DNA from: Parietaria judaica | Lineage: Eukaryota; Streptophyta; Magnoliopsida; Rosales; Urticaceae | Assembly (NCBI GenBank): GCA_954871525.1 | Contig: OX940861.1 | Span: forward strand, 15,298,842 to 15,362,841 | DNA: 64,000 nucleotides | Direction of reading: 5' to 3' | Shown here: positions 32,911 to 45,565 of the stretch, in pieces | Numbering within the stretch: the stretch's first letter is position 1 | Layout: each line of letters opens with the position of its first letter | Program-made: the position numbers and the translations under genes | The notes under the pieces: generated by a model | Seen by the model: the letters and a program-made list of their open reading frames with translations, nothing else | The model's database searches: none | Told to the model about the DNA's origin: nothing

Positions 32911-35340
32911 AACCACTGCATTCGGCCTTGCCGGCGGTGACTAATCGGCCTATGGTTGTGCTGGCATTGTCGGCGAAGAAAGTTGGATCTCCACGCGTGG
33001 TTGATGACGACTCTTCGACTCCTAGTGACGGTGCTCGGGTGACCAGACCACCACCTTTGGTGGTGGAGGACACTTACGACGGCGACTTTGACTTTGAGGA
33101 TTATGAGATCCTGATTGCGATTCCGATTGCAGCTGCAGCTTCGCCAAGCGAAACGCCTTACGCTAGGAATGGTGTTTCTGCCCTTAGCTCTTCCCATGCA
33201 GCCCCGGGAGTGGGCAAGGAACTGTCGAAGATGATTCGCCTGACCTTTTCTTCACCGATGAAGGACGTGCAGACTTTTGAGGTTTCTGACGGTGAAAGCT
33301 CGGTTGGCAAGCAAGTTACTGGGGATATTACTGGTGTTCATCTCCATGAGCCTTCGGTTCTTGATGACGTTCCTGATGCCTTTGTCGATGGTTCCTCCGC
33401 TGATGTCAATTGCGATGCAAACATGATCTGTCCTGACCTGAACGTGCCGAGCATTGTCATTGCCGCAAGATTGGCGTTCTTCTTCTCCAAGTATGAGATT
33501 CCTCGCGTTCCTGGTCTTCTACCTCTAGTAGGTGGCAAACTTCCTGGTGTAACCAAGCCTGGATTTGTACCTGTTCATCTGTAGAGTTGTCGCTACGGGA
33601 TGAGGCTTCCGCTCCACCCTTTCGTGCAGGACCTCCTCGTTTCTCTGGGATTGTCTCCTCTTCAACTGATGCCTGGTGTCTTTTGTACTACGGCGATGTG
33701 TTTCTCTGTGTGGCATCGTCATACTGGTCACTCTTTGAGTGCTAAGGCACTTCGCGCTGTCTTTGGATTTTCTGATCGGAATGACGGCAAGAGGTCGTAC
33801 TACACGACCACGACCCTGAGTTTGGGCCTTCATCGCGCCAGGACTCATAACTATTGGCGGACTATGTGGGTGTGGGCTCCTGTCAGCTTGGTGGGGAATG
33901 CGCCTCAGAAGCTTAGCCTGAAGGTAGACTGGAGTGTTTCCACCGAACTTCGGCGATCTTGAGGCTCTTCTGAAGAAAATGGCGACTCATGGTCGTCTGA
34001 AGGACTTATTTAATCTCCCAGCATGGGTTGATGCAGGGCTTGTACCTCTGCTAATGACAACAACTGCCGAGCCTGAAGTTGTTCGGGGCGGTTCCCCAGA
34101 TGTTACTGCGCCCATCAAAGTGCTTCCTGTTAAGAAGAAGACTCAAGCTCCGGCCAACCAGATTTCTTCTACTAGCACTGCTTCGGCTACCACTGTGGGT
34201 ATCGTCCTTCTTCTCTTTGTTCGTTTTTGCGATTGGCCAAGCACAATCGCCTTAACTTGTTTTGTATCTTTACAATTGCAAGGGTCATTCACGTACGCGG
34301 GGCATGTTTCAAGAGTTCATCCCGAGCTTGCGTTCCCCGACGCTGCCTGCTGTCCCTGCGACCTTGGCAGGTCCCGGCTCCCAGCCTCTCGGCCAGAAGT
34401 CAGATAACTGTGCGGTACGTCCTCCTCTTTGTCGGGCACTGTTCGCCAAGGGATCTGTCTCTCATCGGAAGAGTTCGCCATCACAGAATGGGGTCGATCA
34501 CTCTTCCCGCCATTCGCGTTGTCCTGATGATGTTACGAAGACGTCTTTGGTGGCCACCAGTGGTCTCCCTGGTCGAGATGCTCCTATTCCGGTGGTTGAT
34601 CTTTCGGCTGACGATTCTCCTCGCCGTGAGGGCAATATGAAGCGTCGTTCTTCTGCTGCTGTTTCTCCTCGTCGTGCTGAAAAGAAGATGAAACGTCGTT
34701 CTACTTCTCCAACGGGATCCTTGGTTGGACGGCACTCGTGGATCCAGTAGCCTGTCTCATGGAGACGATACTTTGACTTTGGAGCGTTCTTGCCTGTCGG
34801 GCGTAGAGAACCTATTGCCTCAGACCTTTGTTTCTATCTCCGAGGCGAGTGACATCAATCTTTCCGAGAGAGTCTTCTCTTATAGTAGCATGGTACGTTT
34901 TATCAACGCCTTCTCTTGCTCCATTGTTTGTATTCTTTGACATTGTCTTTGTTATTCTTCAGGTGTTCGTCACGTTGGCTGAGGCGACTAGACGCCTACT
35001 GGCCTTATCTCGCGAGGAGAAGATTACGGTGTGTGATTTTGTGGAGACTCGCACGAGCGTGACGGTGTTCGAAAGGCTTTGGCTAAGATGGAGCTCATGA
35101 TCCAAGCCGCTCGAGCGGAAGGAGTGCACGAGGTTCGTCGGAAGTCGGATGCTGAGCTGCGGAAGGCACTACGCCTTGACGAATCGCATTGCCATGGCGG
35201 ATCAAGATCGAGATGTCATGCGTCTTCATGTGTGCGTCAAGGAGGAGAAAGCCTTCGTTGCTGAGATGAAAGTGGCGACATATGCAGCTCATCAGGAGGC
35301 TGAGGCGACCTGGAAGGCGGCTTCTGACGAAATGTACTAG
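32911..35340 (+). pseudogene. family-B antisense gene, broken (gypsy-type transposon domain and coiled coil)
   Basis: Successive frames read an acidic N-terminal part (FDFEDYEILIAIPIAAA, IVIAARLAFFFSKYEIPRVPG), then RLPLHPFVQDLLVSLGLSPLQ and YYTTTTLSLGLHRA, typical of the plant 'putative gypsy-type transposon' domain, then PPNFGDLEALLKKM. Introns with GT/AG ends are suggested at 34195-34282 and 34893-34962. Basic clusters (MKRRSSAAVSPRRAEKKMKRR) follow, then a coiled coil (AKMELMIQAARAEGVHEVRR). Frameshifts near 33590, 33930, 34740 and 35080 and loss of the 5' end make it non-functional. It lies antisense to the element. Confidence 0.65.
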
Positions 35341-35867
35341 AAGGGCTTCACTGCTTGCCATGGTGCGCACTTGCAGGAGAATAGCCATCACTCCCTGTCT
35401 TCTCGCTTTCTTGACATCCTAGGGGCACCAGAGAATGTTCGTAGCGTGCGGCCTTCGAACCTAGTCCTCCCCCGGGATTAGCTCCTCGTCAGGTGATCTT
35501 GGACACCTTTATTGCTTTCCTTTTCGAATAATTGGCTTTGCATAGCCTGGTCTTACGGTTTGTCGCCTTTTTCTTTATCAGACTGAGGTAGTATTCTTTT
35601 GGCAGATTTTTCCTTGCTTGCGATCCCTTTCAGTATGACCTGCGAATAACATTGCATTTAAGTATAAATTGAAGTTTGCATTTGTCGTACCTTGTTGCTT
35701 GTCGAGTTTGCACATCATTGCGCGCTATAGTTGCCTCGGGAGTGTCTCATTGCTGTGACCAGGGGTCGTCGGTGGACACATTCTGTGCGACCTGCAGGCA
35801 ATTGGTTATAAGACATGCAACCTTGCCAAATAGCGAGGGCGCTCTTTATAAGAGATTTTATCTATTG

Positions 35868-36290
35868 GCGGGATTAGCTTCCGGCCTTTTGTATAAATTT
35901 TGGGATTTATTTCCTAAGCCGGCGGGATTGGTTTTCGGCCTCTTTCAAGGAACTCGGGATTTGTTTTCTGAGCCAGCATGATTGGTTTCTGGCCTCTTTA
36001 GGGAACTCGGGATTTGTTTCTTGAGCCGGCGGGATTGGTTTCCGGCCTCGTCACCCATGTTATGTCTTCTAGACAGTGTGTGTCCTCATCGGGTAGCTAA
36101 TCCGATGAGTACGGCACGTGGCCGAAACGCCTTTTGCTACTTAGCGAGGCCTTTGGCACCTGGACAAACTTGCCTTGTTACTTGGCTAAGCCTTTGGCAC
36201 CTGGCCGGGATGCCTTTCGCTACCTGGCGAGGCCTTCGGCGCCTGGCCGGACTTGCTTTGTTACTTAGCTAAGCCTTCGGCACCTGGCCG
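35868..36290. repeat. tandem repeats of about 50-60 bp
   Basis: Four units built on 'gcgggattggtttccggcctc..ctcgggatttgtttcctgagcc' (35868-36050) are followed by several 'ggcgaggcctttggcacctgg'-type units of about 50 bp (36130-36290). It lies immediately downstream of the antisense gene, as in the family-A element. Confidence 0.7.
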
Positions 36291-36739
36291 GTTTTTTTTC
36301 TCTTTTTTTATTTTGCGCGCGTGTCAGCTATTCCCTAGCTAACCCCCCAGTTTTTGCTAAATCACAAAGAGATTGCGTGAAAACTTCTCAAGGGATGACT
36401 CTTTTACTGCGCGAGAATTGGAAGAGTTTTGCCTAGATTCAAAATCTGGGCCTACTACTTGTGGTCTTCAACGATGTCGCCATTCTAGGGAGGTGTGGTC
36501 TAGCAGCTTGTGCGGTAGCTGACGATGTAATTTGGCTTGTCGGAGATGCCGATGTTGGCTGCGCGGGGGTGACCTGCGCCAGAGGCGAGGGTAATACGGG
36601 CGAGGGTGTTGGCGAGCTCGTTGTGGCGAGGACCTTGACCTGGAAATAGATGCTCCTGGCGAACTGGGTAGCGGCCAGGCAAGGCCCGACAGCCCTATTG
36701 AATTTCTTCTCCATATTCTTCGGGGTTGATTACTTCAAC

Positions 36740-37680
36740 TTGTCGTGCGTCGTTGCGTCTTGGCGAGGGTTGGCGATCTTCCTTGCGACCCCCCGGGCGT
36801 CCTTGGCGAGGGTCGAGGACTTCCTGGTATGCTCCTGCAAGGTTGAGTTCTTCATCACGGCGGTTCCCTTGGCGACCTTCAAGGCGAGCCTGGCGAGGGC
36901 CTGGGGCGTTCCGTCAGTATTCAATGTCGTCAAGGTCTTCAGCCTGGCGAACACTCTGGCGACTCTACGGGCGATCCTGGCGAGAGTCCGGATGGTTCCG
37001 GCGGTCTTCAACGTATTCGGGATCTTCGGCCTGGCGACCCCCCGGGTGAGCCTGGCGAGGGTCGGGGTGGTCCTGGAGATCTTTGGTGTCTTCGAGATCT
37101 TCGGCCGGGCGACCCCCCGGGCGAGCCTGACGAGGGTCGGGTTGGTCCCGGTGATCTTCAACGTCTTTGGGATCTTCGGCCTGGCGAACCCCTTGGGCGA
37201 GCCTGGCGAGGGTCGGGGTGGTCCCGGCGATCTTCGGTGTCTTCGGGATCTTCGGTCTGGCAAACCTCCCGGCAACCCCCCGGGCGAGCCTGACGAGGGT
37301 CGGGGTGGTCTCGTCGATCTTCAATGTCTTCGGGATCTTTGGCCTAGTGACCCGCCGGGCGAGCCTGGCGAGGGTCGGGATGGTCCCGGCGATTTTCAAC
37401 GTCTTTGGGATCTTCGTCATGGCGACCCCGCTATCGACACTGTGGGAGACTCGGCGAGGATCGGGGGCATCGTGGCATCCTCCGGCGATGTCGAGGTATT
37501 CGTCATGGCGACCCTCCTGTCGACCCCCCGAGCAACCCGGCAAGGCTGGGGGCGTCGTGGCGTCCTCCGACGATGTCGGGGCCGTCGCCCTGGAAACCCC
37601 CGGGGCAACCCGGTGAGGGTCGAGAGTGTCATGGCGTCTTCCGGCAGTGCCAAGGTCTTCGTCATGGCGACCCCCTAGCG
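36740..37680. repeat. GC-rich tandem array, about 75-bp unit
   Basis: Units start gcgagcctggcgagggtcgg and repeat at about 37047, 37122, 37198, 37284 and 37359, with more diverged units on both sides. The unit is nearly always a multiple of three and poor in stops, so both strands stay open (342 codons plus, 331 codons minus). Neither looks like a real protein. Confidence 0.75.
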
Positions 37681-38035
37681 ATCCTTCGGGTAACCCGTCG
37701 GTCTTCGCGGGTGTCGCGGCGTCGTGATGAGCTCCTGCGAGGTTAAGATCTTTTTCTTGGCAACCCCCCTGGTGATCCTCCGGGAAACCCGTCGGCCTAC
37801 GAGGGGGTGTCGCGGCGTCGTCCTTCTCCTCGACATATGTTGGTGAGGCTTGGAAAGGTGGTTGGTCTCGCATGGCGAGAGGCAAGGCCCTAGTGTTGAG
37901 CGTGACGATTAATACGGGATGTTGCGTCACGTTGCGCGAAGTAGCGGCTTGGCCCGTCATTCTGAATGGCGGTCGTCGTACTCTAGGTCTTCGATGAATG
38001 CTGGCAAGGGGTCTCGAGGTATGACTTTGAGCGGA

Positions 38036-38054
38036 CCCCCTTCTTCTAGCGCCA
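38036..38054 (-). promoter_or_regulatory. primer-binding site of the family-B element
   Basis: On the minus strand, tggcgctagaagaaggggg follows the 5' LTR after 3 nt (gtt). It starts TGG as a tRNA-3'-end complement should and shares tttggcgc with the family-A site. Confidence 0.65.
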
Positions 38055-38057
38055 AAC

Positions 38058-39542
38058 TGTTAATGCGTAAAAATGACTTTAACTTAGAGTCGGATCCAAG
38101 GTTCGGCCCCGAGCGAGACCCGGTGAACACTTGGATAATTGAATACTAAGTCAATGCGGGTTGACTTAGTTAAAGGCGGATAGTCGCTTCTAGCGAGGCA
38201 TGAGCTGTCCTGATGATCGGTTACTTGAAGTAGTCGTCTCCGACGAACCTCTAAGTAGGGAAATCACCATAGAGTTGGGTCTATGGCGAGCCCTAAGCTC
38301 GAGATTGTCGGCCTTGGCGGCGTTATCCTTGATGGTAAGATGTTCTTGTAACCTGCACATGTAGAACACGTCTAGGAGAATCGGAGGATTGAACCTCTGA
38401 AGCCTCTCTGATGCTTGTCAATGAATATGCTTGAAAACAAGGAAAAGAGAAAGGGTAAAAATATTTGATGCCGAACCTCGTGAAAGGCTGTCTACGTACT
38501 CTTTAAAGGGATCAGGTCATCACGTAGTTCAAAGTGGAAGGTTATGGCGTACGTACCTGAGCTTGCCTGGGCAAGCCAGGATATGATTGCGGAGACGGGG
38601 GTCTCTGTCGACGTAGCTACGTGGCGAAGCTAGTTGAACCAACTAGGTGCCATGACTAGGAAGCGTCGAGGCGACATGCCTGGGACGTCATGTCTAGGTG
38701 GTGGACCAAGTCGCCACAATGACGGCTTATGAGGTCAGGCATCGATGTCCAGGCGTTGACATGGATCGAAGGTCGGCAAAGCATGACGATCGACATGGGT
38801 CGAATATCGACATGGCTTGAATGTCATCCTTATTCCTGAAGAGCCAAGATAGCGAGACTCCGAGGAGCAGAGTGTCAAAACCCGACTCGCAGGAAGAAGG
38901 CGAATTCTAGAAAGATAAGCTCTCATTTTAGAGAGAGAATTCCAAGTGTGCACTAGGTCCCAAAATGAGGAGGAGAAGCCTCCTATTAATAGGAAAAGGT
39001 GGTGACCATTTCTCCCTGAATCAGAGAGATGAATGGTGTGTGTCATTCCTTGGTGACCAAGAAAGAGTGCGCCATGCGCCTTGTCCGGAGAGGGGTCGTC
39101 GTGCTCCTTTGTCGGGCGTAGTGGTCGTTATATCTTCAACATTGTCCGTCGTCCAGGTACGTTGCCTGCGCATACCTTTTCTCGGCCATAAGACGAGGGA
39201 AAGGTTGTCAAACGCACCTAGGGTTGTCGTAGCTTCCTAATACATCGTCGTCGGTGGCCATGAGGGATGTCGAGACCGTAACGCCTTATCGCCGGTGGCC
39301 TTGAGGGATGTCGAGATCATAACGTCTTGTCGCAGGTGGTCTTGAGGGAGGTCATCGCTTAACTGGTCGCCCCGACCAGCTATCAGGGATGTCCCTTTGG
39401 CATTTGGGCTTCGCCTTCGGGCCCGATCTTTCGAGCTTCGCCAGATGGGCTTGAGATTGGGTGAGCCTTGACTTTGCCTAGTGGGCTTTGACTTTCGCCA
39501 ATGGGATCCAAATTTTACATATCTCTAAAATTGCACATAAGA
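38058..39542 (-). repeat. 5' LTR of the family-B element, 1485 bp
   Basis: Ends match those of the solo LTR at 4175-13866 in reverse. On the minus strand it contains cctattaataggagg (TATA-like, about 38983-38993) and the tacgtagacagcc block common in plant Gypsy LTRs. A 53-bp motif 'ggtggccttgagggatgtcg' is repeated about three times at 39246-39355. Confidence 0.8.
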
Positions 39543-39547
39543 CTCTT

Positions 39548-40175
39548 GATCTTAAGAGCAATTCCTTAACTAATTTATTAATGAGGCTTTATTATGGTTT
39601 CAGAAGAGTAGGTAGAATTTTATATGATTGAGTAATATTCAGAAGTACCCTAATGATCATGGTATCGAAAAGAAAATGAATGAAAAAATTAAATGGGAAC
39701 GGAACATTACATTTTAGGATATTTGGACTAATTGCGTTTTTATATCATGATAAATATAATAGTTATTTACTATAAAAGGATTTTTATAACATTTATCATA
39801 AGAAATTTCTCCATCAAATGAAAGATGAAAAGAGACATCACAAAAGCATATTTCTCTTAAATTGAAATATTTACGCACGAATATTGGAGCAACCGTTTCA
39901 TAAGAGGTTGGAATGGTACGAAAAAACGAAATGTATTAAGTGATGTTATCATCAGAGAGAGAAATGCATGATGTTCAACTAGGTGTATTATGATGTCATT
40001 TGTATAAAATAGAGGGACACTATAAATCAAGAGATTGTGATTGTCAACTCATTCACTCAATAGACACACCAAACACACAGAAAAATAATAATACTTTCTC
40101 CATTTCGTTTATATATTCTCTCTAATATAACAAAGGTTTCGCTTTATTTAACAATAGTCAACATTTCATAATACA
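39548..40175. other. AT-rich spacer
   Basis: No gene or repeat recognised. It lies between the family-B element and the Helitron 3' end. Confidence 0.45.
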
Positions 40176-40187
40176 CTAGTCGAATGG

Positions 40188-40206
40188 CACCGCGCTTCGC
40201 GCGGTG
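40188..40206 (-). terminator. Helitron 3' terminal hairpin
   Basis: caccgcgc, loop ttc, gcgcggtg: a perfect 8-bp stem followed on the minus strand by 8 nt and CTAG. This is the rolling-circle termination structure of Helitrons. Confidence 0.8.
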
Positions 40207-40753
40207 GGTAGAAAATATCGAACAAATTTAATTAACTTTATCTCTGTGTTTTTAATTGAAAAGTATACATGAAAATATAAATCAATTATTGCTCAACTTC
40301 TTTCTCAATGTGAAATATATCATATTTTAAAAAATAATTTTTGTTAAGTCGTAGCAACTTTATGACATTCAATGAAAAAAAAAATTGAAAATTCTATAAA
40401 AACTAAAAATCTCAATGACTTGATCTTATAAGGCCATTTTTTTTTATTCAAAATTCTAAAAAATTAGCATTTGAGCACATGTCTATATAATAGAAACTTT
40501 GAATAAAAATTAAAAAGTGACATGTTAAAAATAAAACATAAGAAGAAGAAAAAAATGTATAAATGTCCTAAAAGTTAAAATGTCTTAAATTGGGGACAGT
40601 TTTTGAATTTTGGGACTGTTTAGGAATTAATTAATCATGGGTAAAAATGTCTTAAATTTGACAAAGTTTAGAATTATGTCTTTTTTTAATGAGTTTAAAA
40701 GTTGAATTATGGTGTTTTTTTTAGCCATATTTGCACGTTTCTCTTTATATTTA

Positions 40754-40914
40754 GGGAAAATTACGTCAAGAATACTCAATCTTTGGTCAACGTGTCTCCC
40801 GTGTACCCACTCTTTAAAACTGGCGGCAAAAATACCCAACGTGCGTTGACCGTGACTTTGGGTACACGGGAGGCATGTTGACCAAAGGTTGGGTATATTT
40901 GCCGTAATTTTCCC
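40754..40914. mobile_element. MULE-type foldback MITE, copy 2
   Basis: A 161-bp palindromic element starting gggaaaattacgtcaag with a mirrored right end ('gccgtaattttccc'). The internal motif 'ggcaaaaatacccaa' is shared with the copy at 16334. Flanks ttatattta and taaaattta agree at 7 of 9 bases. Confidence 0.65.
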
Positions 40915-41499
40915 TAAAATTTATCCAAGATTTATTAAAAAAGTGTCCTTATATTTATATTCACAAAAATATATAATTAATTAGTGATTTTCAAGCTATT
41001 GTTCACAAATAATAAAGTGTCATGCATGGCCTCTTTACAATAAAGAGAAAAAATAACAAAAAGAATTCATGAACAAAACTCCTCAGTTCTTAAATTTTGC
41101 ACTAAAATGATCAATATTCCATTAATGGGTTCTCCAATAATTTTCTAAAAATCGGTACAAATCAAATTACATATGATTAAACTACCCAAATGACTAAATA
41201 ACCTTAGAAACACAAGAATTAATCTACCCAAATTCTTATACAAATTTCTTTTAACCGACCCTAGCCCAAAACTATACTCGGTATATAAACATTAAAACAT
41301 ATCTGTATATATTACACTAATCTAATGGCTTTGGTTGAATCGGCTAAGACCTTGATTCATCAAAGTTCATCGACGTAAAGTGGAGCCGCTGAAGTTCATT
41401 ACATCACGAACTGCTCCTCCACCAACCACGAAGCTCACGCCTTTGCCTCCGACCCAACGCAGTAGCTCAAGCCTCCACCCATGCAAAATCTGAATTAAA

Positions 41500-41830
41500 A
41501 AAAATTGAGTATTCGTCTCCCGAGAGCAATTAAAAAATTGGTCGTTCGTCCGTGACGGTCCGAGATTCGTCTCCCGCGGGGACGCCTTCTTCGTCCTCTA
41601 CGCCAGACTCTTTTTCGCCGTCCCCTCCTTCGCGCTCTCTCTCCTCGCTGCCGTTGCCGCCGTCTCTTTCGCCGTCAACTGCCACCGCGGCAGGAACCCG
41701 ACGCTACGCTCCGCCATCAACGCTGTGAGGGTTCGTCCGTGAGGGTTTCGTGATTTGGGAGGTCGGAGAGAAGGAGGAGAGAGAAACTGATTTAGTTGAA
41801 AACCCAAATCAAAACGTGCGAGAGAGAGGG
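41500..41830. other. GC-richer patch in the Helitron, possible captured gene fragment
   Basis: About 250 bp are markedly GC-richer than the rest of the Helitron and read on the plus strand as a hydrophobic stretch (ARLFFAVPSFALSLLAAVAA). The minus-strand 69-codon frame is an equally weak alternative. No family recognised. Confidence 0.3.
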
Positions 41831-42289
41831 AGGAGAGAGAAATGGATTGGTTAGTTAACTTTGGGGTAAAGTAGTCTCAAAATGGTGTTTATTTGAGCAT
41901 TTTTGCAAGTTTCCCTCTGTGAATTGCAAAGTTGATTGACAAAAAAACATTGGACATAATAACTTTAGTGTAGAAATGATGAAAAAATTTAATTTTTATA
42001 TTGTGTTGTAATTGAAAAACTTACAGCTACACTAAACCATTCTCGAATTATTAAAATAATATTTGTTGATTTTGTTTTAAGTATGAGCAGAAACTTTAAA
42101 AAAGTTGCAAATAATTATGCGATTAAAATATTATCTTAAATGACAATATAAGAATTAGTTGAGCCAATAATAACCATGATATATTCTTTTACAGCACACA
42201 CAATATATTATAAATTTTTCATAAACTTTATTGAAGAAGGCAGTAAAAAAGCCTTACATATATAGTGTTTTAATTACTTGTATAGCAGT

Positions 42290-42344
42290 AAAAAACGATT
42301 TTCGGTCGGTTTGTCGTGCGATTTTCCCGATATTTTGCACCTTG
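42290..42344. repeat. orphan hAT right terminus
   Basis: The sequence cgattttcggtcgg...cccgatattttgcaccttg matches the right ends of the hAT elements at 3257 and 56398. No left end with matching TSD was found nearby, so only the end remains. Confidence 0.5.
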
Positions 42345-45300
42345 GTAGTAACTACTTAGAGAGTGGCTCTTCCAGATCAACCAAAATGCCTGGATGATAA
42401 CTTTGAATATACCATTTTGGGTATACACTTTTTGACGCACAGCATACTTAAAATAAAATAAAATAAAATAAAAAACGTTATCGTAAGATGATAATAAGCA
42501 TGAAATTAAATAACAAAACCGCAATACTCAAGTCTTCTTATAAGGGTTGGAATTTAACCATAGGTAATATGAGTGAAACTTAATTCAAATTTAGAAAATG
42601 ATGATACCATACAGACTCATTGAAGGTTTCAATACTAAATTTTGATCGTTCATTTAGAATCGCAGTACAGAACAGTTAACATAAGCATCATGAACTTATA
42701 CATAACAGTTCTTGCGACATTGCAGTTATTTGAATTACCATGATTTTAAAGAGAATCGGTTTTGGAATTATGTGTTTCCTTCGGCGCAAACAAATATAAA
42801 CCTTAAAAAAGAAATTATTAATCTTTATCTAGGACTGGTCAACTTATAACTTATTCGATTATAGGGTCATTTAGTAGATATATATATGTCTACTAAATTT
42901 CAACAGCTTACAGAATTAGATAATAAGTTAAAACATTAATACCGATCTTTATGTAGCTACTCGCATTTTTCAGAGATGGTCATGGTGCTTCTTGCTATTT
43001 ATTGAACTTCCCTTCAAAACAAAATACTAAAACACGACAAACAATTAAATCAGCTAAAATTCACATAAATGATATAGGATAGCAATATAGACTGTGTTGT
43101 ATTGTTGTATTATTTGTCTGTTCCATCTAACAATATATAGGATAGCAAACATAAAATGAAAAGGCAAGGTTTTAAGATGTATAAATAAATGATAGTAAAT
43201 GAATTTGAACATTAAGAGTAGAAATAAAAAGACCTATAATAAATTCTATGTAGATGTAGTTACAAAGACAAAAGGTCATCCAAAAGTAATAACGTATATA
43301 TATAATATATAAATATATAAATATTCATATATATCTAAATAGACACAAATATGTGATATATGTTTTAGAAGGAAACCGAAACTTAAGACAATAAATAGGA
43401 TATATATTCAAATATTTTTAGAAGCCAATACTCGTTATTGAATAGGCTCATGGCATCAAGATGTCATAAATCAGGTTACTAAAAAACACTATTAACTGCA
43501 CTTAAATGGAAATAAGTAATAATAATAATAACTTTAATTAAAAGAGGAAGGAACTTTGAAATGAATCAAAATACATAAATGATGAATAATAATTGCATTT
43601 GCACGGCCATGTAGTGAATAACGTGGGTTTGTATTTATACTTAATGAAAAATGAGAGAATCTAAAAAATTGCATGAGTGTTTTTTTTTTTAATAATAAAT
43701 AAATGGTATGATTTTTTTTTTAATTCAAAATTCTAAAAAATTATATTTGAGCATGTCTATATAATAGAATTGTCTTAAGAAAACTTTGTCATCGTCCTTT
43801 AATATATATAGATCATAATTTTCACTAATGCATATGTCTTTAACTCCCAGCAATGAATAAGTATTTTTCCATAAAAAAATACATTTTTTTTAAATAGAAT
43901 TAAAATTCCTTGAATCCCAATAAGTTATATCAGCTATATCACACTTTGAAATTTTCATTTTATATATATCTTATAACACAAAAATAAAACATATTCTGAA
44001 ATATTCCTTTAATTTTTATTTCTCTCTAAAACATGGTAAAAGAAATTCACGAAGAGCGAAATTCCTTTTGTGAAAGAAATATCATCCTCAAAAAATAAAA
44101 ATAAAAGATCATATCTTATCCATTCACTTTCACATAAATATCATGATCAGACAATTATCCCTCAAATTCTATAAGCGGCATATAGAGAAAAATTACCACG
44201 TACAATGAACATAAGAGTACAATAAGTAAAAAGATGCAATGTATTTAACAATAATAGCAGTTGATGTTCTTTAAATAACTTATTGAGCCAATAAAACTGA
44301 AGTAAGATATCGTTTTAATTCATAAGGGAAAAACTTACATGCTTTGGGCTACCCGAGTATTTGTCTGTGCAAAACACTATCAAATTGTTACTCCCACAAA
44401 ATTTGAGCAAAAAATAAACGAAAAACAACTAAAAGAAAAATAGAAGTGAACCTGTGAACGAATCCAATTAGTTTCTTGGCTTTAGAGAAAGATAGCACTT
44501 ATACCTTTGGATTTGCATTTATTGTGGTTATTATTTTGAATTCATTCACCAAAAAGAAAATAAAGATCATTCTTCATAATCTTAAACGTAAATTTTATAA
44601 GTGACCTTTTGGTTTCTGCAAATGAACCATGAAAGCCAATTGTTAGTGGCTTTGTTACAAATGATTTAGATTTTAAGAAACTGAAAATTCAAAAGTCTCA
44701 AACATACAAATCTATAGAATCGGGAAAGTCATACGGCACTGAGAGTTATTTACATATTTTTCATTAAAACATACTTTTTTTTTTAGGGAAAACATACTTC
44801 TTTTTGTTAATGCTTTGAACAAATATAAAATATGAGTCACAATATCAATTGATTTGATTTTTTTACCTTATATCGAGTGAGCTAATTTATTATTATTTAT
44901 CAAATGCCATGTGCCATATGAAAAATAAAACCTCGAGATTTTTCAAGAGCAGCAACAATCAACAATAGTTTGATGCAATTAATTTTTTGGCGTAATACTT
45001 TCATCACTATTTGATATAGACAATTGTTGAACCGATAAAGTGTAGTTAAATAGATGAGGAATAAAATAATATACATGATATATATGAGTTCCAATTGTAT
45101 CATTTACATATATCGGTTAAAATAAAAGTTTCCAAGTATTTATTAAGTTATATTTGACTTATAATAATAATATCGATATAAAATAAAATTCATATGCTAA
45201 AAAATGATTCAAACGAATGGTTGTTTTATTTATACATTTTATTATTATGAAAAAACCGCATAACCCCTTAAACCATTACTGATTTATTGGATACATATTT

Positions 45301-45465
45301 TGTAATAACTCTCAGTTACAAACATATATAATATGAAAAAACAATCATTGATTGTATTTATAATCAAATATAATCCACATACAAATGCATAATAAATTAT
45401 TGATATTATTAGTGTTCAATTGTTCATCATAAATTCTCAAATGCATCATAAATTATTAGTATGAG
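42345..45465. other. AT-rich region, no genes seen
   Basis: Inside the Helitron to 43812, then intergenic. Only short chance frames (for example 44900-45103). Simple repeats include (ataat)n/(taaaa)n tracts at about 42450-42475 and (at)n near 43300. Confidence 0.45.
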
Positions 45466-45565
45466 TTTTTTTTAATTCAAAATTCTTAAAAATTAGGATT
45501 TGAGCATGTCTATATAGGAGAATTGTTGAGAAAACTTTGTTATCATGCTTTTATATATATATAGA
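45466..45565 (-). repeat. second Helitron 5'-end copy
   Basis: Nearly the same 100 bp as 43722-43812 (minus strand TCTATATATATATAAAAG..aaagttttct..gacatgctcaaat). It belongs to another Helitron whose 3' end was not located, or to a nested duplicate. Confidence 0.55.

Larger units (their letters stand above)
32135..39542 (-). mobile_element. family-B LTR element with antisense gene and tandem arrays (TSD ctctt)
   Basis: Perfect TSD ctctt (32130-32134 and 39543-39547). Right LTR (5' LTR on the minus strand) 38058-39542; left LTR truncated, 32135 to about 32905. The primer-binding site beside the right LTR puts the sense strand on minus. No gag or pol domains are found. The internal region holds a plus-strand (antisense) spliced pseudogene, then two tandem arrays. 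The architecture parallels the family-A element although LTR sequences are unrelated. Confidence 0.8.
40176..43812 (-). mobile_element. non-autonomous Helitron
   Basis: On the minus strand it begins TCTATATATATTAAAGG (43812), preceded by A, and ends CTAG (40176-40179), followed by T, with an 8-bp GC-rich hairpin 8 nt before the end. These are the canonical Helitron TC...CTRR ends and A-T target. No Rep/helicase ORF is present. It contains a MULE-type MITE (40754-40914), an orphan hAT right end (42290-42344) and a GC-richer patch (41500-41760). A further copy of its 5'-end sequence sits internally at about 40439-40500. Confidence 0.75.

Noticed and set aside
36650..37960. Long open frames on both strands (342 codons plus, 331 codons minus)
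   Set aside because: Both are products of the 75-bp stop-poor tandem array and have repetitive low-complexity composition.
41598..41807. 69-codon minus-strand frame in the Helitron
   Set aside because: Composition of a leader-like GC patch; equally open on the other strand; no homology recognised.
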